Assembly (NCBI GenBank): GCA_025455765.1
Contig: JALOLX010000063.1
Coordinates: 1 to 7,390 of the forward strand
Reading direction: 5' to 3'
Length of the DNA: 7,390 nucleotides
Source of the DNA: Flavobacteriales bacterium
GTDB lineage: Bacteria > Bacteroidota > Bacteroidia > Flavobacteriales_F > PHOS-HE28
Part shown: piece by piece, positions 1-6,598 of the stretch
How the letters are laid out: every line of letters begins with the position of its first letter
Numbering within the stretch: position 1 is the stretch's first letter
The notes under the pieces: model-generated
Databases searched by the model: none
What the model saw: the letters and a program-made list of their open reading frames with translations, nothing else
Told to the model about the DNA's origin: nothing
Program-made: the position numbers and the translations under genes

Positions 1-146
1 GTGTAGGGGACCACGCGTTTGGTCTTGGTGTGCTCCTTGATGTAGGCACCATCGAGCACGGTCTGGGCCGTGGCCATCGGCGCGAACGCAACGCTGGTAA
101 GGGCGAGGGTCGCGGCTACGGTGAGGTTCTTCAGGTTGCGCATCAT
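1..146 (-). CDS. gldN: GldN/PorN, type IX secretion ring protein (N-terminal part, runs off window)
   Basis: This is the first 48 codons of a gene that continues beyond base 1. The product starts MMRNLKNL and has a Sec signal peptide: Arg3 and Lys6, a hydrophobic stretch at about residues 8-22, and a likely cleavage after Ala27 in the ATA|Q context. The mature start (about residues 30-48) contains DGAYIKEHTKTKRVVPY, which matches the conserved GldN/PorN opening (DGxYxKEHTxTRxxxPYP). In the family, GldN is periplasmic and associates with the lipoprotein GldK to form the ring under the outer membrane of the type IX secretion system. It is the last gene of the gldKLMN set and begins 21 bp after the gldM stop. 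Two ATG codons are adjacent (146 and 143) and the upstream one was taken. I see no clear Shine-Dalgarno sequence, which is usual in this phylum. Identification rests on the short motif plus position and is strong. Confidence 0.93.
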   Translation of the reverse strand, partial: MMRNLKNLTVAATLALTSVAFAPMATAQTVLDGAYIKEHTKTKRVVPY

Positions 147-167
147 GGTGCGGGGTTTCTGTCGGTG

Positions 168-1808
168 TTACACCACCTTGAACGAAAGACCACCGAGGTT
201 CCGAACCGTGCCATCCGGTCCGCGGGCTTTGATGCCCTCGATGAAGACCTTCTGGCCAGGCTTGGACTTCTGGAACATCTCCTTGATCTCACCGCTCACA
301 GCAGGGCCTTTGACGGTCTTCTCCAGCGGCACACCGTTCACGATCATCGTTACGCGGTATTCCACCACCTCGAACTTCAGGTCGAACTCGAAGTTCTCCA
401 TCTTGGCGATCAAACCAGCGGCAGCCGTAAGCTCCGTCTTTTTAATGGTCTCGTCACTTACGCTCTTGCCACCGAAGTAGGGCGTGGGGTTCGGCACGTT
501 CTTCACGCGGAACTTCATGCCCGTCATGGTCTTCTTCGATCCATCGGGGTTGGTGACCGTGGCGCTGATCACAGCCTCGTTCTCTTTACCCGGCTTCACG
601 ACGTAGCCATCGCTGGCCTTGGACAACGAACCGTTGGTCATGCTCGCGGAGATGTCCTTGTCGCTGTAGCCGCTCACGCTGATGCTCACAGGGTTGTCCA
701 CACCGCGGTAGAACACGTTCATCTTCGTGGGGCTCACCACCAGGTTGGGGGCGGCTACCTCGTATTCGGTGGTGAACACCTCGGTGGTCACTTCGCCGCC
801 TACGGGCTTGTACTTGATGATACCGCTCACGGTGCGCAGACCAGCACCGGAGGCCACCTGTTCCAGGCGGGCCATGGCACCGTTCATGGGCAGTTTGATG
901 GACTCACCGATGATCTCCTTCTTAGCAGTGTCCACGCGAGCACCGGGGCCTGCGATGAACACCTCAGGCGCGTTCTGATCGTCGTATGCACCCAGGAAGA
1001 TATCGGCAGAGTACTTGGCACCCACGGTCACGTAGCTGCTCTGGGGCTTCACGATAGCGGTGAGCTTGTTGAACTTGAAGCTCTTGCCTTCCACGGCGTC
1101 CATCATCCGCTTCACCACCTCGCCTTCGGCATTGCGCACGTCCGCCTGGATCTTGCTCAGGATGGTGATACCAGCGGCCAGAGGCACGTGGTAGAAGTTG
1201 ATGCTCTCCCAGTTGTTCACCGTACCCGAGGCGTCCTTGCGGTCCTCGAAGTTGAACACCCGGTCCATCATCTCCGCCAGGTCCTTGTCCTCCTTGCGGC
1301 TGTTCTTCACCATGTCGCGGAAGCCTTCCAGCTTGCCACGCAGTTCCTTGGCGGTGAAGGGGCCCTCCTTGGGATTGGCGGGCTCATCACCGATGAGCAG
1401 GTTGGTGAGTTCGTCCTGGCTGTCCTTCTTGGAGACCTTCATCAGGTCCATGATGCGGCCGTCGCCGAGCACCACGCTATCGCGGGGCAGCCCTTCGGCG
1501 GTCATGATCACCTTGGCCTTGATCGAGTCCACATAGGCCACGATATCGGCACCGGCCTCCTTGATCTTCTTCGCGTCCTTCCAAGCGGCGCCGTACTTGG
1601 CTTCGTTCTCCTTGGCGAAGGCCTCGAAGCTGCCGTACTGGGCGGTCATCTTGTCGTTGAGCGAGAGCTTGGTGTTCTCCAGACCGTTGTTCACGGTGAT
1701 GAAGCTGTCGAGGATCTCCTTGGACACGTTCATGGCCAGGAGTGCCGTCAGCACCAAGTACATCATATTGATCATCGCCTGTCGAGGCGACTGCTTACCA
1801 CCGGCCAT
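168..1808 (-). CDS. gldM: GldM/PorM, type IX secretion / gliding motor periplasmic-spanning protein
   Basis: The 546-residue product is close to the usual GldM length (just over 500). It begins MAGGKQSPRQAMINMMYL, followed by one transmembrane helix (about residues 12-28) and MNVSKEILDSF, the signature start of GldM. Arg9, placed just before or at the helix and reported to interact with the GldL glutamate, is present. The rest is periplasmic: an N-terminal helical domain (about 35-220), then beta-rich domains, then the C-terminal GldM domain from about 439 (PNPTPYFGGK) to the end, including GQKVFIEGIKARGPDGTVR. In the known model, GldM is a dimer whose helix sits inside a GldL pentamer. Proton flow turns it and it passes force to the GldK/GldN ring and outer membrane. 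It lies 48 bp after gldL and 21 bp before gldN. The start fits the family exactly. Nothing is truncated or shifted. Confidence 0.97.
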   Translation of the reverse strand: MAGGKQSPRQAMINMMYLVLTALLAMNVSKEILDSFITVNNGLENTKLSLNDKMTAQYGSFEAFAKENEAKYGAAWKDAKKIKEAGADIVAYVDSIKAKVIMTAEGLPRDSVVLGDGRIMDLMKVSKKDSQDELTNLLIGDEPANPKEGPFTAKELRGKLEGFRDMVKNSRKEDKDLAEMMDRVFNFEDRKDASGTVNNWESINFYHVPLAAGITILSKIQADVRNAEGEVVKRMMDAVEGKSFKFNKLTAIVKPQSSYVTVGAKYSADIFLGAYDDQNAPEVFIAGPGARVDTAKKEIIGESIKLPMNGAMARLEQVASGAGLRTVSGIIKYKPVGGEVTTEVFTTEYEVAAPNLVVSPTKMNVFYRGVDNPVSISVSGYSDKDISASMTNGSLSKASDGYVVKPGKENEAVISATVTNPDGSKKTMTGMKFRVKNVPNPTPYFGGKSVSDETIKKTELTAAAGLIAKMENFEFDLKFEVVEYRVTMIVNGVPLEKTVKGPAVSGEIKEMFQKSKPGQKVFIEGIKARGPDGTVRNLGGLSFKVV

Positions 1809-1856
1809 TTGTAGGTTCTGGGTTTAGCAGGTTGCGTCGTTCAAGAGCGGCGCGCC

Positions 1857-2645
1857 TTAGCGCACGGTCATGGCATTGAGCATGTTGCCGTAGACCGTAT
1901 TGAGCTTCTGCAGGTTGTCGCTGAGTTCGGCGATGTTCTCCTTGTAGCGCTTGGTGTCCTCCACCGAGTTCTTCAGGTTGGTGAGCATATCGCTCATGCC
2001 TTCGAACATCTGGTTGGCGGCCTCGAGCTTTTCGCGGCTACCGCGGAGCTGCATCTCGTACATCTCGTTGAGGGCGCTGAGGTTCTGGCTCATGCGCTGC
2101 AGGCTTTCACCGGCGTTGCGGCCAGCGTCCACGTTGCTGGTCAGGCCTACGAGGCTTTCGCTGGCCTTGGCGTAGCTATCGCTGAGGCTGCTCACCTTGG
2201 TGCTGGCATCCTTCAGGCTGTTGGCGTACTCGTTGGTGGCGGCGGCGGCACCGGTGATCTCACCGATCTGCTTGGCCTGGTCGCTGAGCGAGCGCATGCC
2301 TTCACCCAGGCTGGCGATCAGCTCGGGTTCGATCTTGGCGCTCTCCAGCATGTCATCGAGCTGCTCGGTGATCGAGCGGTTGTCCTCTTTGCGGAACTCT
2401 TCACCCTCGTGGCGTTCGCCGGTGGCGAGTTCGGGGTACACCAAGCTCCAATCCACTTCTTCGTGCAGCGGCTCGAAGGCGGAGAAGAAGAAGATCACAG
2501 CCTCCGTGCTGAGGCCGATGATGAGGAACAAACTGGCAAAGGGCCAGTGCATGATCTTGAACAGCGCTCCTACGATCACGATGGCCGCACCGATCCCGTA
2601 AAGTTTAGCCATGAAGTTCTTCCACTTCTTGCTGCCTGGTTTCAT
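1857..2645 (-). CDS. gldL: GldL/PorL, type IX secretion / gliding motor inner-membrane protein
   Basis: This 262-residue protein has two N-terminal transmembrane helices, about 15-34 (LYGIGAAIVIVGALFKIMHW) and about 36-57 (ending STEAVIFFFSAF), then a long cytoplasmic, coiled-coil-like tail. The KIMHWP turn and the TEA-(V/L)-IF-SAFEP motif are GldL hallmarks. Lys30 in TM1 and Glu48 in TM2 correspond to the Lys and Glu needed for proton-driven motor function in Flavobacterium GldL, and Glu58 is the conserved acidic residue after TM2. From about residue 85 the protein is rich in heptad-like Leu/Met/Ala and Ser/Asn (for example LESAKIEPELIASLGEGM), so it resembles the longer PorL-type proteins. 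It lies 94 bp after gldK and 48 bp before gldM. A purine-rich AAGGAAG sits just upstream of the ATG and supports this start. Confidence 0.96.
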   Translation of the reverse strand: MKPGSKKWKNFMAKLYGIGAAIVIVGALFKIMHWPFASLFLIIGLSTEAVIFFFSAFEPLHEEVDWSLVYPELATGERHEGEEFRKEDNRSITEQLDDMLESAKIEPELIASLGEGMRSLSDQAKQIGEITGAAAATNEYANSLKDASTKVSSLSDSYAKASESLVGLTSNVDAGRNAGESLQRMSQNLSALNEMYEMQLRGSREKLEAANQMFEGMSDMLTNLKNSVEDTKRYKENIAELSDNLQKLNTVYGNMLNAMTVR

Positions 2646-2739
2646 TGGTCTTCCTTGCGTTTGAAAGGTTGGTCTGAGTGTTCTTCCGAGTATGGAATGC
2701 GGACGTCCTGGTTCCGTAACGCCCGAGGTTCCCGATGGC

Positions 2740-4092
2740 TTAGAGGTCTTCCTCGTTCACCGCTTTGCCGCGACCCAGGTAGGTCATCACGGAGCGGAAA
2801 CCGATGTAGGCCTTGGTGGTGTCCTGGTACTCATAGCTACGGGTGCTGGTCTGCATGTAGTAGCCGATGTCCTTCCAGGAGCCGCCGCGGATCACCTTCC
2901 GCTTCAGCGAAGGAGGATCGTTGGCCAGCGCGTCATAGCTGTATTCAGGGTTGAGGTCGTGATCGAAGTCGTACACGCTCTCGTCGAACGCCGTGCTGGT
3001 CCACTCCGCCACGTTACCGGCCATCTGGTACAGGCCGAAGTCGTTCGGGGTGTAGCTGTCCACCGGCACGGTATGGAAGCCGCCGTCATCCACGTAGTTG
3101 CCATGGAGGGGTTTGAAGTTGCCCAGGAAGCAACCTTGACGGTTACGCACGTAGGGACCACCCCAGGGATAGGGAGCCAGGTCAAGACCACCACGTGACG
3201 CGTATTCCCACTCTGCTTCGGTGGGGAGACGGAAGCGGTTGATGTAGGCTTCACCGTTCTGCTCCAGCCAGCTGTTCATGAGCTGCGTGCGCCACACGTT
3301 GAAGGCATTAGCCTGCACCCAGGTAACACCGACCACTGGATAGTCGTCATAAGCCGGATGCCAGAAGTAATTCTCGGTCATCGGCTCATTGAAGGAGTAG
3401 GTGAAGTCGTGCACCCACACCAAGGTGTCGGGGTACACGTTGATCACTTCCTTGATGATGAACTTGCTGCGATCGCTATGCCCGCGGATCGCGTTGTTCT
3501 GGCCCTTCACGTTGGTGTAGCTCAGGTCCAGATCGCGCGCATTGTTCGCCTTCCGGGCGGCCTCCTTGAGGTCGATCCAGTAGTACTCGAACATCAGTTT
3601 GCGGGTGTCGATCTCCTTGCGACGGTAGAAGCGCTCGCTTTCGCTGAGGAACATGTCCGCCAAGGCTTCACGCTCCTCATCGCCGTACCAATTGATCCGC
3701 TCGCGCCAGTTGATCACTGGCGGATCGATCTCTTCGCCGAACTCGTCCTCAGTGATCACGTGCTCACCGATGTCCTCATCGCCCAGGATACGCTTGGCGA
3801 TGGAGTCGCGCACGTAGAACACGAACTGACGGTACTCGTTGTTGGTGATCTCCGTCTGGTCCATATAGAACGCTTGGACGGACACCGTTTTACTCTTGGT
3901 CACCAGGGCATAAGGAACATCCTGATCGGATGGCCCCATCACGAAACTACCCATGGGGAGGTAGTTCATACCATACGGATCGACCTGATACCAGCCGGGT
4001 CTGCCTTGGACACCAATGAGCTGCCCCTGACCACCCTGTCCACAGCTCGCCAGCAAGCCAATGGCACAGAGATAAAAGATGGGACGTTCCAT
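2740..4092 (-). CDS. gldK: GldK/PorK, type IX secretion ring lipoprotein (SUMF1/FGE-like fold)
   Basis: The 450-residue product has a lipoprotein signal peptide with lipobox LASC (residues 14-17, lipidated Cys17). A formylglycine-generating-enzyme-like (SUMF1) fold follows, with MGSFVMGPSDQD (47-58), DQTEITNNEYRQFV (78-91), YPVVGVTWVQANAF (251-264), RFRLPTEAEWEYASRGG (286-302), YQMAGNVAEWT (355-365), VIRGGSW (400-406) and GFRSV (431-435). A GldK-type insertion of roughly 150 residues (about 95-245) separates the first two core motifs. The only cysteines are 9, 17 and 321, so the C-terminal active-site cysteines of true FGE enzymes are missing, which fits a structural role. In the known system, GldK is anchored to the outer membrane and forms a ring with GldN around the secretion machinery. 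It starts 120 bp after the PorP/SprF gene, with GGAAG just ahead of the ATG. Confidence 0.96.
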   Translation of the reverse strand: MERPIFYLCAIGLLASCGQGGQGQLIGVQGRPGWYQVDPYGMNYLPMGSFVMGPSDQDVPYALVTKSKTVSVQAFYMDQTEITNNEYRQFVFYVRDSIAKRILGDEDIGEHVITEDEFGEEIDPPVINWRERINWYGDEEREALADMFLSESERFYRRKEIDTRKLMFEYYWIDLKEAARKANNARDLDLSYTNVKGQNNAIRGHSDRSKFIIKEVINVYPDTLVWVHDFTYSFNEPMTENYFWHPAYDDYPVVGVTWVQANAFNVWRTQLMNSWLEQNGEAYINRFRLPTEAEWEYASRGGLDLAPYPWGGPYVRNRQGCFLGNFKPLHGNYVDDGGFHTVPVDSYTPNDFGLYQMAGNVAEWTSTAFDESVYDFDHDLNPEYSYDALANDPPSLKRKVIRGGSWKDIGYYMQTSTRSYEYQDTTKAYIGFRSVMTYLGRGKAVNEEDL

Positions 4093-4125
4093 GTTCTTCC
4101 GTTTATGCCGTTCCGTGGTTCCTTG

Positions 4126-4138
4126 CAGGTCCTACCTG
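4126..4138 (-). other. Small hairpin in the porP-gldK intergenic leader
   Basis: A perfect 5-bp inverted repeat with a 3-nt loop (minus strand CAGGT-AGG-ACCTG) lies 34 bp before the gldK ATG. The arm CTGTCC at 4136-4141 can also pair with GGACAG at 4165-4170, which would be mutually exclusive with the small hairpin. No T-tract follows, so this is not a convincing intrinsic terminator. It could be a weak RNA-processing or attenuation element, or chance. Confidence 0.2.
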
Positions 4139-4212
4139 TCCGAAGTGAGGGGTAAGCAACACCGGGACAGGGGTCGTATACGGCAGTTGGGTTTGGTTGG
4201 TTTCGAGGGTGA

Positions 4213-5145
4213 TCAGAGGAAGCGAACGTTGCGATAGATCTGCGTGTCCGGTTTCTTCTCCAACAGGACGCAGTAGTTCAGCATCACTTCGTGGCTTCCG
4301 CTGCTGTAGTTGTTCAGGCGTGATGTGGTCACATCGTAGCTGTATCCAAGTCGCACCATGGATTTCTCGTTCGGCTTGAACTGGTATCCGAGGACCGGTG
4401 CGATGGCATCCTCCGTCCGGTAGGAAACGCCCAGCCAAAGCGCGTTATTGTAGAGAAAGGTGGCGTTGATGTCGAGCTGGGTTGAACCACCTCCTGTGGT
4501 CTTCATCAGCATGCTGGGCTGGAGCACGTATTTCTTGTTACCCTTGATCGCCCAGTCGTATCCAGCTTGAGCGAAGTAGTGGCGACGGGTCTGGATGCTC
4601 ACGTCCTCCAGTTCGGTCTCTGTCAGGTGGGTACTGGAAATGCCGATCCAGAACGAGGGTGCGGTGTAATACAATCCGCCACCCAGATCGAAGCCCATGT
4701 CATTCGCCCCCGAAATCGGGATCGCTTGGTCGAGGGTGGGCGATTGCACGGCCACCCACTCATTGCCCAGCCGATGACTCACCAGACCAGCGGAAAGGCC
4801 GATGCCGAAGGTTCCGGCACCGATCTTGCGGTGGAACGAGTAATGCAAGCGTGCATAGGTGCTGTTCTGCTGGCCAAGTTCGTCCAGGAAAACGGACAGA
4901 CCGATGCCGCTACTGATCTTGTTGATCGGCATGTGCGCGTTGAGCAACGCGGTCTTGGGAGCACCGTCGAAGCCGCTCCACTGCTGCCGCAACAAAGCGG
5001 TGGCGCAGAGCTGGCCGGTGGTACCCGCCACAGCCGGGTTGATCGACAGGCGATCGAACATGTATTGCGTGAACTGTGGGTCCTGCTGGGCCATGGTGGC
5101 ACCACCGAGGATCGCACAGCAAGCGACCGTAAGTATCCCCCTCAT
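4213..5145 (-). CDS. porP: PorP/SprF-family type IX secretion outer-membrane protein
   Basis: This 310-residue protein has a signal peptide (hydrophobic residues 3-16, likely cleavage after Ala19 in TMA|QQ). The mature start, QQDPQFTQYMFDRLSINPAVAG, is the hallmark opening of the PorP/SprF family, followed by LRQQWSGFDGAPKTALLNAH (about 52-71). The remainder alternates short aromatic- and glycine-rich amphipathic strands (for example GIGLSVFLDELG, GVSYRTEDAIAPVLGYQF) consistent with an outer-membrane beta-barrel. In the family, PorP is needed for type IX secretion, and SprF paralogues deliver or anchor specific adhesins such as SprB. It sits directly upstream of gldK with a 120-bp gap, the same order as porP-porKLMN in Porphyromonas gingivalis, so it is probably the first gene of the operon. 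Bacteroidota genomes often carry many paralogues, so the porP name rests on position; the family call is firm. The promoter candidate at 5220-5249 precedes it. Confidence 0.9.
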   Translation of the reverse strand: MRGILTVACCAILGGATMAQQDPQFTQYMFDRLSINPAVAGTTGQLCATALLRQQWSGFDGAPKTALLNAHMPINKISSGIGLSVFLDELGQQNSTYARLHYSFHRKIGAGTFGIGLSAGLVSHRLGNEWVAVQSPTLDQAIPISGANDMGFDLGGGLYYTAPSFWIGISSTHLTETELEDVSIQTRRHYFAQAGYDWAIKGNKKYVLQPSMLMKTTGGGSTQLDINATFLYNNALWLGVSYRTEDAIAPVLGYQFKPNEKSMVRLGYSYDVTTSRLNNYSSGSHEVMLNYCVLLEKKPDTQIYRNVRFL

Positions 5146-5219
5146 TCGTGTTCTGGTTCGGTCCGTTAAATAAGGCTGGCCGGGGGTTTTGACACACCTC
5201 GGGACAGCCTAACCCGGCG

Positions 5220-5249
5220 CCAATATAGCAACAATCCGATCCCACCAAA
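5220..5249 (-). promoter_or_regulatory. Candidate Bacteroidota-type promoter for the porP-gldKLMN operon
   Basis: On the minus strand a TTTG (-33 type, 5249-5246) is followed after 18 nt by TATATTGG (-7 type, 5227-5220). This differs by one base from the Bacteroidota consensus TAnnTTTG. It lies in the AT-richest part of the gap between the arginase-like gene and porP. Initiation a few bases downstream would give a leader of roughly 65-70 nt before the porP ATG. The context and spacing fit; the assignment is by consensus match only. Confidence 0.5.
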
Positions 5250-5295
5250 TTTCCCCGCTATGGACGGGCGTGGGATCCAACCGACCTCGCAGGGG

Positions 5296-6468
5296 TCAGC
5301 TCAGCTTCTGGAACGTCCGCCACCAACGGTCGGGCACCTCTTCCCGACAGGCGGTCTGGTAATCGGCGTAGCTGCACGGCACCAGGTGGTGGCGCTCGAA
5401 GCGGGCCTCCTGTTCGGCGCGGTAAGGCACGTCCATCCACCAGCGGTCGCTGATGTCGCTCTTGTAGAACACCAGTTCCTGTTCATGCCCGCGGATGGGG
5501 ATGCGGAAGCGGGTGAAGCGCTTGCGGTCCAGCCAGGGCAGATCGTTGGTACGGCTGCGATAGCCATCCAGGAAGCACCACACCATCTGGGCGGCGAGTT
5601 GAGCCGTGGTGCAATCCTGGTCCTTGGTGGGGTCCAGCTCGTAGATGCCCACCGTGGTGATCTTCTCGCTCACGCCGGCATAGCGCATCAACTGACAGAT
5701 CTCCTCTCCATGGAAGCCATTGGGACCGGGCCGCGTGAGACCGGGGGCGTCGCTGCGGCGTACGGCGTTCATGTCCACGCTGAGGGCATCGCCATTGCGG
5801 AGCACCGGTTCGGCATCGGCGATGCTGGCCCGCAGCTCACCAAGGCGATGGGCATCGAAGTAGAGCTTGTCCATCAGCTCGATGCCCGGCTGGTCCACCA
5901 GGTAGGTCTGGAAGCCCAGGTTGCTGTAGTTGAACAGGTAGTTGGGCTGCCGCAGGATGATGTGGCTGAGGTAGCTGGTATCGGCCAGCCCCTGCCCGGG
6001 TTCGCCCAGGTCGAAGCGCGGATCGATGCATACCAGGTTGGCCGTGCGCTCGAGCATCTCGTAGGCCAGGTACTGTGCGTAGGTGTGGCCCTGTCCGCCG
6101 CCGAGCAGGATGGGCACGATGTTCATGCGCATCAGGTGGGCAAGGGTCTCCGCTACGGCGTGCTGTGTATCGGCCGGGGTGGCGCCGGGATGGATGTCGC
6201 CCAGGTCCACGATGGAGGCCAGGCCGGGCGGAGCGTAGAGGCGATAGAGCTCTTCACGGATGGCATCCGGGGCATGCACGCAGTTGCGCGGCCGGGCATG
6301 GCCGGGATCATCGAGCACACCAAAGAGCGCAATGCTGAAGCCTTCCAGGGCGGGGAACGGCGCGCCTTCACTGTGGAAGGTGGCCGCTTCGCCGAGGCTG
6401 CTGGGGAGCCACTCGGGCCGCTGGGCGCCGAAGCGGTACGAAGGCTTGAAGTAGATGCTAAGGTCCAT
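5296..6468 (-). CDS. Arginase/formimidoylglutamase-fold protein with degenerate metal-ligand motifs
   Basis: About 390 residues if started at the ATG at 6468 (MDLSIYFKP); a GTG nine bases upstream (6477) is possible but less likely. The ureohydrolase fold is recognisable: FSIALFGVLDD with a following RN-CVHAPDAIREELY region (about 44-74), IVDLGDI (86-92), IVPILLGGGQGHTYAQY (117-133), LVCIDPRFDLGE (145-156) and DALSVDMNAVRRSDAPG (227-243). Active family members use GGxH, DAHxD and SxDxDxxDP to bind two Mn ions and hydrolyse arginine, agmatine or formiminoglutamate. Here the aligned positions read Gln126, Asp149-Arg151-Asp153 and Asp232-Asn234, so about half the ligands are changed. It may be a non-enzymatic or altered member, despite the formimidoylglutamase name such proteins usually receive. 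It lies 130 bp after topA and 150 bp before porP. No hut or other arginine genes are adjacent. Confidence 0.82.
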   Translation of the reverse strand: MDLSIYFKPSYRFGAQRPEWLPSSLGEAATFHSEGAPFPALEGFSIALFGVLDDPGHARPRNCVHAPDAIREELYRLYAPPGLASIVDLGDIHPGATPADTQHAVAETLAHLMRMNIVPILLGGGQGHTYAQYLAYEMLERTANLVCIDPRFDLGEPGQGLADTSYLSHIILRQPNYLFNYSNLGFQTYLVDQPGIELMDKLYFDAHRLGELRASIADAEPVLRNGDALSVDMNAVRRSDAPGLTRPGPNGFHGEEICQLMRYAGVSEKITTVGIYELDPTKDQDCTTAQLAAQMVWCFLDGYRSRTNDLPWLDRKRFTRFRIPIRGHEQELVFYKSDISDRWWMDVPYRAEQEARFERHHLVPCSYADYQTACREEVPDRWWRTFQKLS

Positions 6469-6573
6469 TCCGCACACAGGCCGGGCTGCTCAGTCTGGTG
6501 AGAACATGAGCAACAGCGACCGCACGAAGTTCGGATCGCCGACGGGGTGCGCAGCGGAGCATGCACAGCCGAT

Positions 6574-6593
6574 GCCCACAGGCCGCTGTTGGC
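6574..6593 (-). terminator. Possible stem-loop just after topA
   Basis: Five bases past the topA stop, the minus strand can form an 8-bp stem with one A-G mismatch and a CGGC loop (GCCAACAG / CTGTGGGC). No T-tract follows, so it is not a canonical intrinsic terminator. Position and stability make it a candidate 3'-end structure separating topA from the arginase-like gene. Confidence 0.3.
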
Positions 6594-6598
6594 AACCC

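Noticed and set aside
30..1814. Very long open frame (594 codons) on the plus strand opposite gldM, rich in His, Leu and Val
   Set aside because: It is a compositional shadow of the GC-biased codons of gldM. It has no recognisable domain and is low-complexity in the way expected of a reverse-complement frame. GldM on the other strand is unambiguous.
3358..4155. 265-codon plus-strand open frame opposite gldK
   Set aside because: Mirror of gldK codon usage with no signal peptide, domain or supporting context.
4103..4438. Minus-strand open frame covering the porP-gldK gap and the end of porP
   Set aside because: It overlaps porP in another frame, has no recognisable motif, and its Pro/Gln/Arg-rich composition looks like an off-frame reading.
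5281..5297. Short inverted repeat GACCTC-GCA-GGGGTC near the end of the arginase-like gene as a terminator
   Set aside because: The stem is six pairs with a wobble or mismatch, has a 3-nt loop, and is not followed by a T-run on the minus strand.
5260..6501. 413-codon plus-strand open frame opposite the arginase-like gene
   Set aside because: Same antisense shadow effect. The minus-strand product has clear ureohydrolase-fold motifs and the plus-strand one has none.
6478..6598. Possible small gene between topA and the arginase-like gene
   Set aside because: No open frame there has a plausible start, ribosome-binding site or recognisable product. Only the stem-loop at 6574-6593 stands out.
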